Assembly: GCF_030124175.1 (NCBI RefSeq)
Contig: NZ_JASKMT010000001.1
Location: forward strand, 62,001 to 126,000
DNA: 64,000 bases
Source: Streptomyces sp. 549
GTDB lineage: Bacteria; Actinomycetota; Actinomycetes; Streptomycetales; Streptomycetaceae
Direction: 5' to 3'
The notes under the pieces are model-generated. The model did not search any database. It saw only the letters and a program-made list of their open reading frames with translations, and was not told the DNA's origin. Of this stretch, positions 16,247 through 24,895 are shown piece by piece. The number at the start of each line of letters is the position of its first letter. Positions within the stretch are counted from its first letter, which is position 1. The translations under genes were made by a program, and so were the position numbers.

Positions 16247-17170
16247 GTGTCGAACGTTTCCACCGACCTGACCGGCAAGGTCGCCATCGTCACCGGCAGC
16301 GGACGCGGCCTCGGCCTGGCCTACGCCACCGCACTGGCCGCAGCGGGCGCCTGCGTGGTCGTCAACGACGTCGACGAGGCGACGGCCGAGCAGGCAGCCA
16401 AGTCCCTCACCGAAGCCGGGGGCCAGGCCGTCGCCGAAGCGGTCGCCGTCGGCACCACCGAGGCCGCCGAGCGCCTGGTCGCCCGTGCCGTCTCCGCGTT
16501 CGGGCGACTGGACATCGTGGTCACCAACGCCGGTGTCCTGCGCGACAAGGTGCTGTGGAAGATGACCGACGACGACTTCGACACGGTCGTCGCCGTCCAT
16601 CTCAAGGGCACCTTCACGCTCGCCCGGGCCGCCGCCGTGCAGATGCGCGAGCAGGGCGAGGGCGGCAGCCTGATCCTCGTCGGCTCCCCCGCCGGCCAGC
16701 GCGGCAACTTCGGTCAGACCAACTACTCCGCCGCCAAGGCCGGCATCGCGGCCTTCGTCCGCACCTGGTCCATGGAGCTGGCCCGGGCCGGTGTCACGGT
16801 AAACGCGATCGTCCCGGTCGCCGCCACCGCCATGACCGAGACCATCCCCGCCTTCGCGCCGTACGTCGAGGCGCACCGGGGCGGCGAGCCGCTGCCGGAC
16901 TTCCTCCGCAAGGGCGAGGGCTTCGGTACCGCGGAGGACTGCGCCGCCCTCGTCCCCTTCCTCGCCTCCGCGGCGGCCCGCGACGTCACCGGCCAGTGCA
17001 TCGGCATCGGCGGCGACAGGCTCGCGCTGTGGTCGCACCCGCAGGAGACCAGGGTCGCTTACGCCGACGGCGGCTGGACGGCCGAGACCATCGCGGCCAC
17101 CTGGCACACCTCCGTCGGCAGCGAACCGCAGAGCGTCGGCATCCCCGCCCCCAAGATCCCGGGAGCCTGA
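16247..17170 (+). CDS. Short-chain dehydrogenase of a CoA side-chain pathway (CouN-like)
   Basis: GTG 16247 follows GAAGGGA; 307 residues. It is a classical SDR: T-G-S-G-R-G-L-G cofactor loop, V-T-N-A-G, catalytic Ser in V-G-S-P-A-G and Y-S-A-A-K. In the cou/phd pathway the matching enzyme oxidises the beta-hydroxyacyl-CoA made from p-coumaroyl-CoA or feruloyl-CoA to the beta-keto ester. The assignment rests on the whole four-gene set with its MarR regulator. The amidohydrolase gene starts five bases after the stop. Confidence 0.8.
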   Translation: MSNVSTDLTGKVAIVTGSGRGLGLAYATALAAAGACVVVNDVDEATAEQAAKSLTEAGGQAVAEAVAVGTTEAAERLVARAVSAFGRLDIVVTNAGVLRDKVLWKMTDDDFDTVVAVHLKGTFTLARAAAVQMREQGEGGSLILVGSPAGQRGNFGQTNYSAAKAGIAAFVRTWSMELARAGVTVNAIVPVAATAMTETIPAFAPYVEAHRGGEPLPDFLRKGEGFGTAEDCAALVPFLASAAARDVTGQCIGIGGDRLALWSHPQETRVAYADGGWTAETIAATWHTSVGSEPQSVGIPAPKIPGA

Positions 17171-17175
17171 CCCCC

Positions 17176-18063
17176 ATGGGCACCACCATCAACGTCGACG
17201 ACCTGGTCGCCATCGACGTCCACACCCACGCCGAGGTCTCCTCCAAAGGCCACTCCTCCCTGGACGACGGCCTGCACGAGGCGTCCAGCGCCTACTTCAA
17301 GGTCGAGGGAAAGCGGAAGCCGACCCTGGAGGAGACCGCCGCCTACTACCGGGAGCGCAGGATGGCCGCGGTGATCTTCACGGTGGACGCCGAGTCGGCC
17401 ACCGGCACCGAGCCCGTACCCAACGAGGAGGTCGCCGAGGCCGCCGCCGCCAACGCGGACGTACTGATCCCCTTCGCCTCCATCGACCCCTTCCGGGGCC
17501 GGGCCGGAGTGAAGCGGGCCCGCCGCCTCGTGGAGGAGTACGGGGTGCGGGGCTTCAAGTTCCACCCCAGCATCCAGGGTTTCTTCCCCCACGACCGCGC
17601 GGTCGCCTACGAGTTGTACGAGGTCATCGAGGAGACCGGCACCATCGCCCTGTTCCACACCGGACAGACCGGCATCGGCGCCGGCGTCCCGGGCGGCGGC
17701 GGCATCCGGCTGAAGTACTCCAACCCGCTGCACATCGACGACGTGGCCGCCGACTTCCCCCACATGAAGATCATCCTGGCGCATCCGTCCTTCCCCTGGC
17801 AGGACGAGGCGCTCGCCGTGGCCACCCACAAGCCGGGCGTCCACATCGACCTGTCCGGCTGGTCGCCGAAGTACTTCCCGCCGCAGCTGGTGCAGTACGC
17901 CAACACCCTGCTCAAGGACAAGGTCCTCTTCGGTTCCGACTACCCCGTCCTGACCCCCGACAGATGGCTCGCAGACTTCGACAAACTGCCCATCAAGGAC
18001 GAGGTGCGCCCGAAAATACTCAAGGAGAACGCTGCCCGGCTGCTCGGGCTCACCCCTGCTTGA
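17176..18063 (+). CDS. Amidohydrolase-family beta-ketoacyl-CoA hydrolase candidate (CouO/PhdB-like)
   Basis: This 295-residue protein belongs to the metal-dependent amidohydrolase_2 family. It shows D-V-H-T-H at the first strand, a lysine in F-K-F-H-P-S, H in L-F-H-T-G-Q and L-A-H-P-S, and the terminal aspartate in G-S-D-Y-P. In the cou/phd route such a protein releases the aromatic acid (4-hydroxybenzoate or vanillate) from the beta-keto-CoA ester without a thiolase. Other members are decarboxylases or hydratases, so only the context supports this role. Confidence 0.78.
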   Translation: MGTTINVDDLVAIDVHTHAEVSSKGHSSLDDGLHEASSAYFKVEGKRKPTLEETAAYYRERRMAAVIFTVDAESATGTEPVPNEEVAEAAAANADVLIPFASIDPFRGRAGVKRARRLVEEYGVRGFKFHPSIQGFFPHDRAVAYELYEVIEETGTIALFHTGQTGIGAGVPGGGGIRLKYSNPLHIDDVAADFPHMKIILAHPSFPWQDEALAVATHKPGVHIDLSGWSPKYFPPQLVQYANTLLKDKVLFGSDYPVLTPDRWLADFDKLPIKDEVRPKILKENAARLLGLTPA

Positions 18064-18075
18064 AAGGGCGCGACG

Positions 18076-19578
18076 ATGCGCAACGAGGGACTGGGATCAT
18101 GGCCCGCACGCCGGGCCCGCAAGACCCCGCACCGCACCGCTCTGATCCACCGGTCCACGGTGGTCAGTTATGCCGCTCTGCACGAGCGCACCACCCGGCT
18201 CGCCCACGCCCTCCGGGCGGCCGGGGTCCGCCGCGGCGACCGGATCGCCTATCTGGGCGCCAACCACCCCTCCTACCTGGAGACCCTGTTCGCCACCGGT
18301 CTGCTGGGGGCGGTCTTCGTCCCGCTCAACACCCGGCTGACCGGACCCGAGATCGCCTACCAGCTGGCGGACTCCGGGGCCGGGGTAGTGATCCACGCGG
18401 CCTCGCACGGGGCCCTGGTGGAGGAGGCCTGCGGGAGGACCGACGTCCGGACCCGCGTCGCCGTCGGCCCGGACTACGAGCAACTGCTCGCCGGCGCCTC
18501 CACCGAACCGATCGACGAGGTGGTCGGTCTCGACGACGTCTGCACCATCATGTACACCTCCGGGACGACGGGCCGCCCCAAGGGCGCGATACTCACCCAC
18601 GGCAACCTCACCTGGAACGCCGTGAACGTGCTCATCGACCAGGACCTCACGGCCGACGAGGTCGCGCTGGTCTCCGCGCCGCTCTTCCACACCGCCGGGC
18701 TGAACATGCTGACGCTCCCGGTACTCCTCAAGGGCGGCTCGTGCGTCCTGGCGGAGGCGTTCGACCCGGGCGGCACCTTCGACCTGATCGAACGCCACCG
18801 GGTCACCTTCATGTTCGGGGTGCCGGCGATGTTCGACCAGATCGCCCGCCACCCGCGCTGGCAGGCGTCTGACCTGTCGTCCCTGCGCATGCTCTCCTGC
18901 GGCGGCTCGCCCGTGCCGACCTCGCTCATCACCACCTACCAGGGCCGCGGCCTCACCTTCATGCAGGGATACGGGATGACCGAAGCGGCACCCGGCACCC
19001 TCTTCCTGGACGCCGAACACGCGGTCAGCAAGGCGGGATCAGCCGGTGTGCCGCACTTCTTCAGCGACGTCCGGGTCGCTCGGCCCGATCTGACACCGGC
19101 CGGGGTGGAGGAGACCGGCGAGATCCTGGTACGCGGGCCGCACGTCATGCCCGGGTACTGGGGGCTGCCCCAGGAGTCCGAGGCCGCCTTCACCGACGGC
19201 TGGTTCCGTACCGGCGACGCCGCCCGGGTCGACGCGGACGGCTACGTCACCATCGTCGACCGGCTCAAGGACATGATCATCTCGGGTGGGGAGAACATCT
19301 ACCCGGCCGAGGTGGAGGACGCGCTGCTCGCGCACCCCGACATCACCGAGTGCGCCGTCATCGGCGTACCCGACGCCACCTGGGGCGAGGTCGGCCGCGC
19401 GGTCGTCGTGGCCCGTGCGGACGCGACGATCGACCCGGACGAGGTGCTGGCCTCGCTGTCGGGCCGACTCGCCAAGTACAAGATCCCCAAGTCTCTCGTC
19501 GCGGCACGGGAACTGCCCCGCACCGCCTCCGGCAAGCTCCTCAAGACCCACGTACGCCGCCAGTACGGCGCCGGCTGA
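18076..19578 (+). CDS. Acyl-CoA ligase, probable hydroxycinnamoyl-CoA synthetase (CouL-like)
   Basis: The 500-residue product is a complete ANL-superfamily ligase: P-loop Y-T-S-G-T-T-G-R-P-K-G, A5 motif Q-G-Y-G-M-T-E, A7 W-F-R-T-G-D, hinge D-R-L-K-D-M-I-I-S-G-G-E-N and catalytic lysine in T-A-S-G-K. It would activate p-coumarate, ferulate or caffeate with ATP and CoA as the first step. The ATG follows AAAGGGCG 12 bases after the amidohydrolase gene. A medium-chain fatty acid substrate cannot be excluded from sequence alone. Confidence 0.83.
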   Translation: MRNEGLGSWPARRARKTPHRTALIHRSTVVSYAALHERTTRLAHALRAAGVRRGDRIAYLGANHPSYLETLFATGLLGAVFVPLNTRLTGPEIAYQLADSGAGVVIHAASHGALVEEACGRTDVRTRVAVGPDYEQLLAGASTEPIDEVVGLDDVCTIMYTSGTTGRPKGAILTHGNLTWNAVNVLIDQDLTADEVALVSAPLFHTAGLNMLTLPVLLKGGSCVLAEAFDPGGTFDLIERHRVTFMFGVPAMFDQIARHPRWQASDLSSLRMLSCGGSPVPTSLITTYQGRGLTFMQGYGMTEAAPGTLFLDAEHAVSKAGSAGVPHFFSDVRVARPDLTPAGVEETGEILVRGPHVMPGYWGLPQESEAAFTDGWFRTGDAARVDADGYVTIVDRLKDMIISGGENIYPAEVEDALLAHPDITECAVIGVPDATWGEVGRAVVVARADATIDPDEVLASLSGRLAKYKIPKSLVAARELPRTASGKLLKTHVRRQYGAG

Positions 19579-19619
19579 CAGCGGGGACGACGAGCCCGAG
19601 CCCGACGCACGCCGACAGA

Positions 19620-19645
19620 CCAGCGGCTCGCTCATGAGCCGCTGG
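19620..19645 (+). terminator. 10-bp hairpin between ligase and MaoC genes
   Basis: CCAGCGGCTC and GAGCCGCTGG pair perfectly around GCTCAT in the 95-base gap inside the operon. It may partly terminate transcription or protect the 3' end of the upstream message. Confidence 0.5.
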
Positions 19646-19673
19646 AACCGCCCACTCACGCACGAGGAACCCC

Positions 19674-20132
19674 ATGACTGCCACTGCCAACGGCCTCGAC
19701 GAGCTGAAGTCCCTGAGCGGAGCCGACCTCGGCCGCACCGACTGGCGCGAGATCACCCAGGAGCGGGTGAACACCTTCGCCGACGCCACCGACGACCACC
19801 AGTGGATCCACACCGACCCGCAGAAGGCCGAGGACGGGCCCTTCGGCGGCCCCATCGCCCACGGCTACCTGACCCTGTCCCTCATCATCCCGCTCTTCGG
19901 TGAGCTGCTGGAGATCACCGGCGTCTCCATGAGCGTCAACTACGGCCTGGACAAGGTCCGGTTTCCCAGCCCCGTCCCGGTCGGCGCGAAGATCCGCCTC
20001 CACGGCACGGTCGGCACGGTGGAGGAGGTGAGGGGCAACGGTGTGCAGATGCCGCTGACCTTCACCGTGGAGGTCCAGGGCAGCGACAAGCCCGCCTGCG
20101 TGGCCCAGGCGGTCTACCGCCACTACGCCTGA
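19674..20132 (+). CDS. MaoC-family enoyl-CoA hydratase (CouM-like)
   Basis: This 152-residue single hot-dog domain has the hydratase-2 motif: F-A-D-A-T-D-D-H-Q-W-I-H-T-D with the catalytic Asp/His, then G-P-I-A-H-G-Y-L-T-L. It adds water to an enoyl-CoA, here probably p-coumaroyl-CoA or feruloyl-CoA, before the SDR step. CGAGGAACC lies before the ATG. It ends only 13 bases from the stop of the convergent IclR gene. Confidence 0.83.
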   Translation: MTATANGLDELKSLSGADLGRTDWREITQERVNTFADATDDHQWIHTDPQKAEDGPFGGPIAHGYLTLSLIIPLFGELLEITGVSMSVNYGLDKVRFPSPVPVGAKIRLHGTVGTVEEVRGNGVQMPLTFTVEVQGSDKPACVAQAVYRHYA

Positions 20133-20145
20133 CCGTTGCTCCAGG

Positions 20146-21912
20146 TCATCGCACCGCTCGGAGGTCCGACTCCTCACCTGACGTGCCGTCCGGGGCTGGG
20201 ATCGCCGGCCTGCCGAGCGGTGCCGCCGAGGAGAGCCACTCCGTGGCCGCCGCCAGGTCGTCCTCGATCAGACGCGCCGTCGCCGCCAGTTCGGGCAGCA
20301 CGTGAGTACGCAGGTCGTCGCTGGTCCGGTGCGCCGCGTGCACGGCCACGTTCAACGCCGCGACCACATCACCGGCGCGATCGTGCACGGGGACCGCGAG
20401 GGAGCGCAGGCCTGCTTCCAGCTCCTGGTCGACGAGGGCGAAGCCGTCCGTACGGGCTCGGTCCAAGGCGGCGAGGAGATCGGGCAGTTCGGTGAGTGTG
20501 CGCCCGTTGAGCGGCTCGCGCGCCGACCGGGCGAGCAGGTCGGCGGCCTGCCCGCTGGGCATACCCGCGAGGAGGACCCGGCCCATCGCTGTGGCGGATG
20601 CGGGAAGCCGCGTACCCACGGCCAGGTCCACGCCCATCACGCGTGTGGTGGCGACCCGCGCCACGTACCGGATGTCCACCCCGTCGAGTACGGCGACGGA
20701 CGACGAGTCGTGGACGCGTCGGACAAGGTCGGCCAGGTACGGGGTGGCCAGCCGCTCGAAGGTCAGGCCCGCCTGTGCCGCATAGCCGAGTTCCAGGACA
20801 CGCGGCTGGAGGGTGAACCGGCGCATGTCCGAGCCGCCGCTCGCATAGCCGAGGTCGCACAGGGCGAGCAGGGCGCGGCGGGCCGTCGCGCGGGCCAGAC
20901 CGGTGGCCTGTGCGGCCTCCGTCAGAGTCAGCCCGCCGGGGGTGCGGAGCGAGGTCAGTACGGAGAGGCCGCGGGCAAGGGACTGGAGGAACTCCGGGCC
21001 GATCTCATCCTTGGCGGCGCGCAGTTGAGCTGCTCCCCGGACCGCGGGCCCGACCGCGGGCGGTTCCGCGGCCAGGTCGGCACCGGACGGGTCGGCCAGG
21101 GCCCGCTCCATGGCCCCGGCCGACGTGCGCAGCAGCGGCAGTGCCAGCTTCCTCAGGCTGTCCGCCGTGTGCCGGCTGGTGTGGCTGACGACGCTGAGAG
21201 CGCACACGATCGCACCGTCCGGGCCGGTCACGGGAAGCGCCACGGCGACCAGTCCGGGCTCGACGAGCTGGTCGTCGACGGCCAGCCCCGACTGCCCGGC
21301 CCGCCGGGCACGCGACTCGAAGTCCGCCGCGCCGGGCAGCGCGCCGCGATGGGGCGGCACGACGAGGAAGCCGGCGGCGAGCGGGTCGGTGCGCAGCCGC
21401 CGACGCCAGTGGGCCCACTGCTCCTCGTCCCAGTCGGCGGCGAACAGGGCACCCGGGGCGCACCGTTCGGCGGGCAGCAGATCACCGACCTGGAAGGTGA
21501 CCGCCATGGCACGCCGCCGGGGGCACTGCACGACGAAGCGCGCGCCGTCCCGGTCGGGGACGCTGATCGACACCGACTCGTCGAGCCGGTCGGCGAGCCG
21601 GTGTGCGAGCGGGCCGAGCAGCGCGGGTATGCGGCTCGCGGCGAGATAGGCGTTGCCGAACTCCATCAGGCGCGGGGCGGGCAGGAGGTCCTGCCCCTCG
21701 GCACGCAGATATCCGAGGTGGCGCAGGGTGGCGGCGACCCGGTCCAGGGAGGACCGTGCCAGCCCGGTGGCCCGCACCAGGTCCGCCCGGCTCAGGCGGC
21801 CGGAGCGCTCGGCGGCCAGTAGCCGTACGACGGTCAGCCCGCGTTCCAGCGTGGCGACCGCCTCACCACCCGGTACGGCGGCTCGCGCCGTCGTGGTCGC
21901 GGTACGAGGCAT
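20146..21912 (-). CDS. Tandem IclR-type regulator (two complete modules) of the pca genes
   Basis: At 588 residues it is twice normal IclR length and holds two full units in one chain. The first winged helix is about residues 18-80 (L-E-R-G-L-T-V-V-R-L-L and A-R-S-S-L-D-R-V) with its effector domain to about 275. The second begins near residue 305 (L-A-R-G-L-S-V-L-T-S-L and A-R-A-T-A-R-R-A) and runs to the end. It is divergent from pcaIJ with a dyad overlapping their promoter. IclR proteins such as PcaU and PcaR activate protocatechuate genes; Streptomyces coelicolor uses the MarR protein PcaV instead. Confidence 0.88.
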   Translation of the reverse strand: MPRTATTTARAAVPGGEAVATLERGLTVVRLLAAERSGRLSRADLVRATGLARSSLDRVAATLRHLGYLRAEGQDLLPAPRLMEFGNAYLAASRIPALLGPLAHRLADRLDESVSISVPDRDGARFVVQCPRRRAMAVTFQVGDLLPAERCAPGALFAADWDEEQWAHWRRRLRTDPLAAGFLVVPPHRGALPGAADFESRARRAGQSGLAVDDQLVEPGLVAVALPVTGPDGAIVCALSVVSHTSRHTADSLRKLALPLLRTSAGAMERALADPSGADLAAEPPAVGPAVRGAAQLRAAKDEIGPEFLQSLARGLSVLTSLRTPGGLTLTEAAQATGLARATARRALLALCDLGYASGGSDMRRFTLQPRVLELGYAAQAGLTFERLATPYLADLVRRVHDSSSVAVLDGVDIRYVARVATTRVMGVDLAVGTRLPASATAMGRVLLAGMPSGQAADLLARSAREPLNGRTLTELPDLLAALDRARTDGFALVDQELEAGLRSLAVPVHDRAGDVVAALNVAVHAAHRTSDDLRTHVLPELAATARLIEDDLAAATEWLSSAAPLGRPAIPAPDGTSGEESDLRAVR

Positions 21913-22001
21913 GGAGGCTCCAGTCGGGCGACGGAATCGAGCGCGGCAGCGCCATTGACAGGGGTCGGGGGCGGGGCCAAACTCTACGCGCGATCAAAAG
22001 T

Positions 22002-22017
22002 GAATGATAATTCATTC
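22002..22017. promoter_or_regulatory. Dyad operator/promoter upstream of pcaI
   Basis: GAATGA and TCATTC flank TAAT. The site ends 24 bases before the pcaI start and contains a GATAAT hexamer (22006-22011) that could be the -10 box. This AT-rich dyad stands out in very GC-rich DNA. Confidence 0.55.
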
Positions 22018-22041
22018 TGCGAACACGGGAGGGCGGGCGCT

Positions 22042-22806
22042 ATGGACAAGGTGGTGGCCACGGCCGCAGAGGCGGTGGCGGACATCCGGCACGGCGCCAC
22101 GCTCGCGGTCGGCGGCTTCGGACTGAGCGGAGTGCCGACCGCGCTCATCGAGGCGCTGCACGCCTCGGGAGCGACCGGGCTCGGCGTGGTCTCCAACAAC
22201 TGCGGCGCGATGGACAGCGGACTGGCCGTCCTGCTCTCCGCCGGGCGGATCGCCCGCGTCACCGGCAGCTACATCGGCAGCAACAAGGAGTTCTCCCGCC
22301 AGTACCTCGCTGGTGAGATCGAACTCGAACTGATCCCGCAAGGCACCCTGGCCGAGAGGCTGCGGGCCGGCGGCGCGGGAATCCCCGCCTTCTACACCCC
22401 CGCCGGGGTGGGCACCCTCGTCGCCGACGGCGGCATGCCGTGGCGCTACGACGGAGACGGCGGTGTCGCCGTCTCCTCCCCGCCCAAGGAGGTCCGGGTG
22501 TTCGGCACTGAGGAGTACGTCCTGGAGGAGGGCATCCGCACGGACTTCGCGCTCGTGCGCGCGGCCCGGGGGGACCGGCACGGCAACCTGGTCTTCGGCA
22601 AGTCGTCCAGGAACTTCAACCCCCTCGCCGCGATGGCCGGCCGCGTCACCGTGGCCGAGGTCGAGGAACTGGTCGAACCCGGCGCCATCGGCCCGGACGA
22701 GGTCCACCTCCCCGGCGTCTTCGTCCAGCGCGTGGTCCCGCTCTCCCCCGAACAGGCGGCCGCGAAGAGCGTCGAGAAGCGCACGACCAGGAAGGCGCAG
22801 AGCTGA
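22042..22806 (+). CDS. pcaI: 3-oxoadipate CoA-transferase subunit A
   Basis: ATG 22042 follows GGGAGGG; 254 residues. The CoA-transferase family I alpha signature G-G-F-G-L-S-G-V-P is near residue 24, with G-S-Y-I-G-S-N-K-E further on. With subunit B it moves CoA from succinyl-CoA to 3-oxoadipate in the beta-ketoadipate pathway. The last base of its stop is the first base of the next start, so the subunits are translationally coupled. SCOT-type transferases for acetoacetate look alike; the pca context decides. Confidence 0.88.
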   Translation: MDKVVATAAEAVADIRHGATLAVGGFGLSGVPTALIEALHASGATGLGVVSNNCGAMDSGLAVLLSAGRIARVTGSYIGSNKEFSRQYLAGEIELELIPQGTLAERLRAGGAGIPAFYTPAGVGTLVADGGMPWRYDGDGGVAVSSPPKEVRVFGTEEYVLEEGIRTDFALVRAARGDRHGNLVFGKSSRNFNPLAAMAGRVTVAEVEELVEPGAIGPDEVHLPGVFVQRVVPLSPEQAAAKSVEKRTTRKAQS

Positions 22807-23450
22807 TGGCCTGGACCCGCGACCAGATCGCGGCCCGCGCGGCGCGCGAACTGCGTGACGGCGAGTACGTCAACCTCGGCATCGGGCTGCCGACCCTGAT
22901 CCCCGACCACCTGCCCGAGGGTGTGCACGTGGTGCTCCAGTCCGAGAACGGCATCATGGGCACCGGGCCCTACCCGTACGAGGACGAGGTCGACCCCGAC
23001 CTGATCAACGCCGGCAAGGAGACCGTCACCGTACTGCCGGGGGCCTCCTTCTTCGACTCCGCCCTGTCCTTCGCGATGATCCGGGGCGGCCACATCGACA
23101 CCGCCGTACTGGGGGCCATGCAGGTCTCCGAACAGGGTGACCTCGCCAACTGGGCCGTGCCGGGCCGACTCGTCACGGGCGTCGGCGGCGCGATGGACCT
23201 CGTCCACGGAGCGCGCAAGGTCATCGTGACGATGGCCCACACCGCGAAGGACGGCAGCCCGAAGATCGTGCGCGCATGCACCCTCCCACTCACGGGGCGG
23301 GCCTGCGTCCACCGTGTCATCACCGATCTCGCCGTCCTCGACGTCGCCGCGCACGGCCTGACCCTCGTCGAACGCGCCCCCGGTGTGGGCGTCGACGAGG
23401 TCCTGACCGCCACCGCCGCGGAGGTCCACGTGCCCGAGGAGGTGAGGTGA
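22806..23450 (+). CDS. pcaJ: 3-oxoadipate CoA-transferase subunit B
   Basis: The 214-residue beta subunit carries the catalytic glutamate in S-E-N-G-I-M-G and the N-L-G-I-G-L-P-T motif. It overlaps pcaI by one base. In other Streptomyces pca operons the thiolase gene pcaF follows pcaJ; here 87 bases without a gene lead straight to pcaH. Confidence 0.9.
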   Translation: MAWTRDQIAARAARELRDGEYVNLGIGLPTLIPDHLPEGVHVVLQSENGIMGTGPYPYEDEVDPDLINAGKETVTVLPGASFFDSALSFAMIRGGHIDTAVLGAMQVSEQGDLANWAVPGRLVTGVGGAMDLVHGARKVIVTMAHTAKDGSPKIVRACTLPLTGRACVHRVITDLAVLDVAAHGLTLVERAPGVGVDEVLTATAAEVHVPEEVR

Positions 23451-23537
23451 CCACGCGGACCGTCCGCGTCGACGCCGGCCAAGGCGTCATCCCCGCCCCC
23501 GAACGCCGACCCCCGCCCCACGAAAGCCACGGCCGAC

Positions 23538-24308
23538 ATGACGACACACGCTCTCCCCGAGGCCCTGCACCAGGACGACATCAACACCGCAATCGCCGCA
23601 GCCCAGGCCCGAGCGGCCGGGTCCTCGCCGCATCACCCGCTGCGTGACTTCCCGCCCTACCGCAGCAGCGCGCTGCGCCACCCGAAGCAGCAACCGATAC
23701 CGCTGCGCGACCCCGAGGCCGTCGAACTGACCGGCCCCGCCTTCGGCGTCACCGACGTCACCGCCCTGGACCGGGACCTGACCAGGCGGCATCCCGCCGA
23801 ACCGCTGGGTGAGCGCATCACCGTCACCGGCCGCGTCCTTGACCGCCAGGGGCGAGCTGTCCGGGGCCAGTTGGTGGAGATCTGGCAGGCCAACGCCTCC
23901 GGACGCTACGCCCACCAGCTCGACCAGCACCCGGCACCGCTCGACCCCAACTTCACCGGCTTCGGCCGCTGCCTGACCGACCAGGAAGGCCGCTACACCT
24001 TCACCACCATCAAGCCCGGCGCCTACCCCTGGCGCAACCACGTGAACGCCTGGCGGCCCGCGCACATCCACTTCTCCCTCTTCGGCGAGGCGTTCACCCA
24101 ACGCCTGGTGACCCAGATGTACTTCCCGGGTGATCCGCTGTTCCGCTACGACCCGGTCCTCCAGGCCGTCACCGAGCAGTCCGCCCGCGAACGCCTGGTC
24201 GCCGCCTACGACCACGACCTGTCCGCACCCGAGTGGTCACTCGGCTACCGCTGGGACATCGTCCTCGACGGACCGGCCGCAACCTGGTGCGAGGAAGGAC
24301 GCGACTGA
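23538..24308 (+). CDS. pcaH: Protocatechuate 3,4-dioxygenase beta subunit
   Basis: The 256-residue protein has the intradiol dioxygenase core: an N-terminal helical arm of about 90 residues, then V-E-I-W-Q-A-N-A-S-G-R-Y with the first iron tyrosine, and A-Y-P-W-R-N-H-V-N-A-W-R-P-A-H-I-H with the second tyrosine and two histidine ligands. It binds Fe(III) and opens protocatechuate to 3-carboxy-cis,cis-muconate with the alpha subunit. Its stop overlaps the pcaG start. Confidence 0.93.
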   Translation: MTTHALPEALHQDDINTAIAAAQARAAGSSPHHPLRDFPPYRSSALRHPKQQPIPLRDPEAVELTGPAFGVTDVTALDRDLTRRHPAEPLGERITVTGRVLDRQGRAVRGQLVEIWQANASGRYAHQLDQHPAPLDPNFTGFGRCLTDQEGRYTFTTIKPGAYPWRNHVNAWRPAHIHFSLFGEAFTQRLVTQMYFPGDPLFRYDPVLQAVTEQSARERLVAAYDHDLSAPEWSLGYRWDIVLDGPAATWCEEGRD

Positions 24309-24895
24309 TGAGCACCCTCCTGCCGCCCACCCCGTCACAGACGGTCGGGCCCTTCTACGGGTACGCCCTGCCGTTCGCCGGCGGCGGTGACATCGCCCCC
24401 GCCGGCCACCGCGACACCGTCACCCTCCACGGTCACGTGTACGACGGCGCCGGGGCGCCGGTGCCCGACGCGATCATCGAGACCTGGCAGGCCGCCCCGG
24501 ACGGCTCGACCGCCGGAGCGCCCGGGTCACTGCGCCACGACCCCGTCACGGGTGCGGTCATCGGCCGTGACGGCATCCGGTTCACCGGTTTCGGCCGCGT
24601 GGCGACGGATGCCGACGGCCACTGGGCGGCCCGCACCCTGGCGCCGGGGCCGCACCGGGAGGGCGCCGTGCCGTATCTGGCGCTCGTCGTCTTCGCCCGT
24701 GGCCTGCTGCACCACCTGCACACCCGCTGCTACCTGCCCGAGCACGCCGCCGGCCTGGCGGCCGACCCGGTGCTGGGTTCCCTGCCGGAGCAGCGCCTCG
24801 CCACCCTGCTCGCCCGGCAGGAGGAGGACCGGGTCCACCGGTTCGACATCCGCCTCCAGGGCGACGGAGAGACGGTGTTCCTTGACTTCCGCTGA
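24308..24895 (+). CDS. pcaG: Protocatechuate 3,4-dioxygenase alpha subunit
   Basis: ATG 24308 shares a base with the pcaH stop; 195 residues. It opens with P-S-Q-T-V-G-P-F-Y-G, the family hallmark, and has I-E-T-W-Q-A-A and F-T-G-F-G-R. It lacks the iron-binding Tyr/His set of PcaH, as expected for the alpha subunit that completes the active-site pocket. Confidence 0.92.
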   Translation: MSTLLPPTPSQTVGPFYGYALPFAGGGDIAPAGHRDTVTLHGHVYDGAGAPVPDAIIETWQAAPDGSTAGAPGSLRHDPVTGAVIGRDGIRFTGFGRVATDADGHWAARTLAPGPHREGAVPYLALVVFARGLLHHLHTRCYLPEHAAGLAADPVLGSLPEQRLATLLARQEEDRVHRFDIRLQGDGETVFLDFR

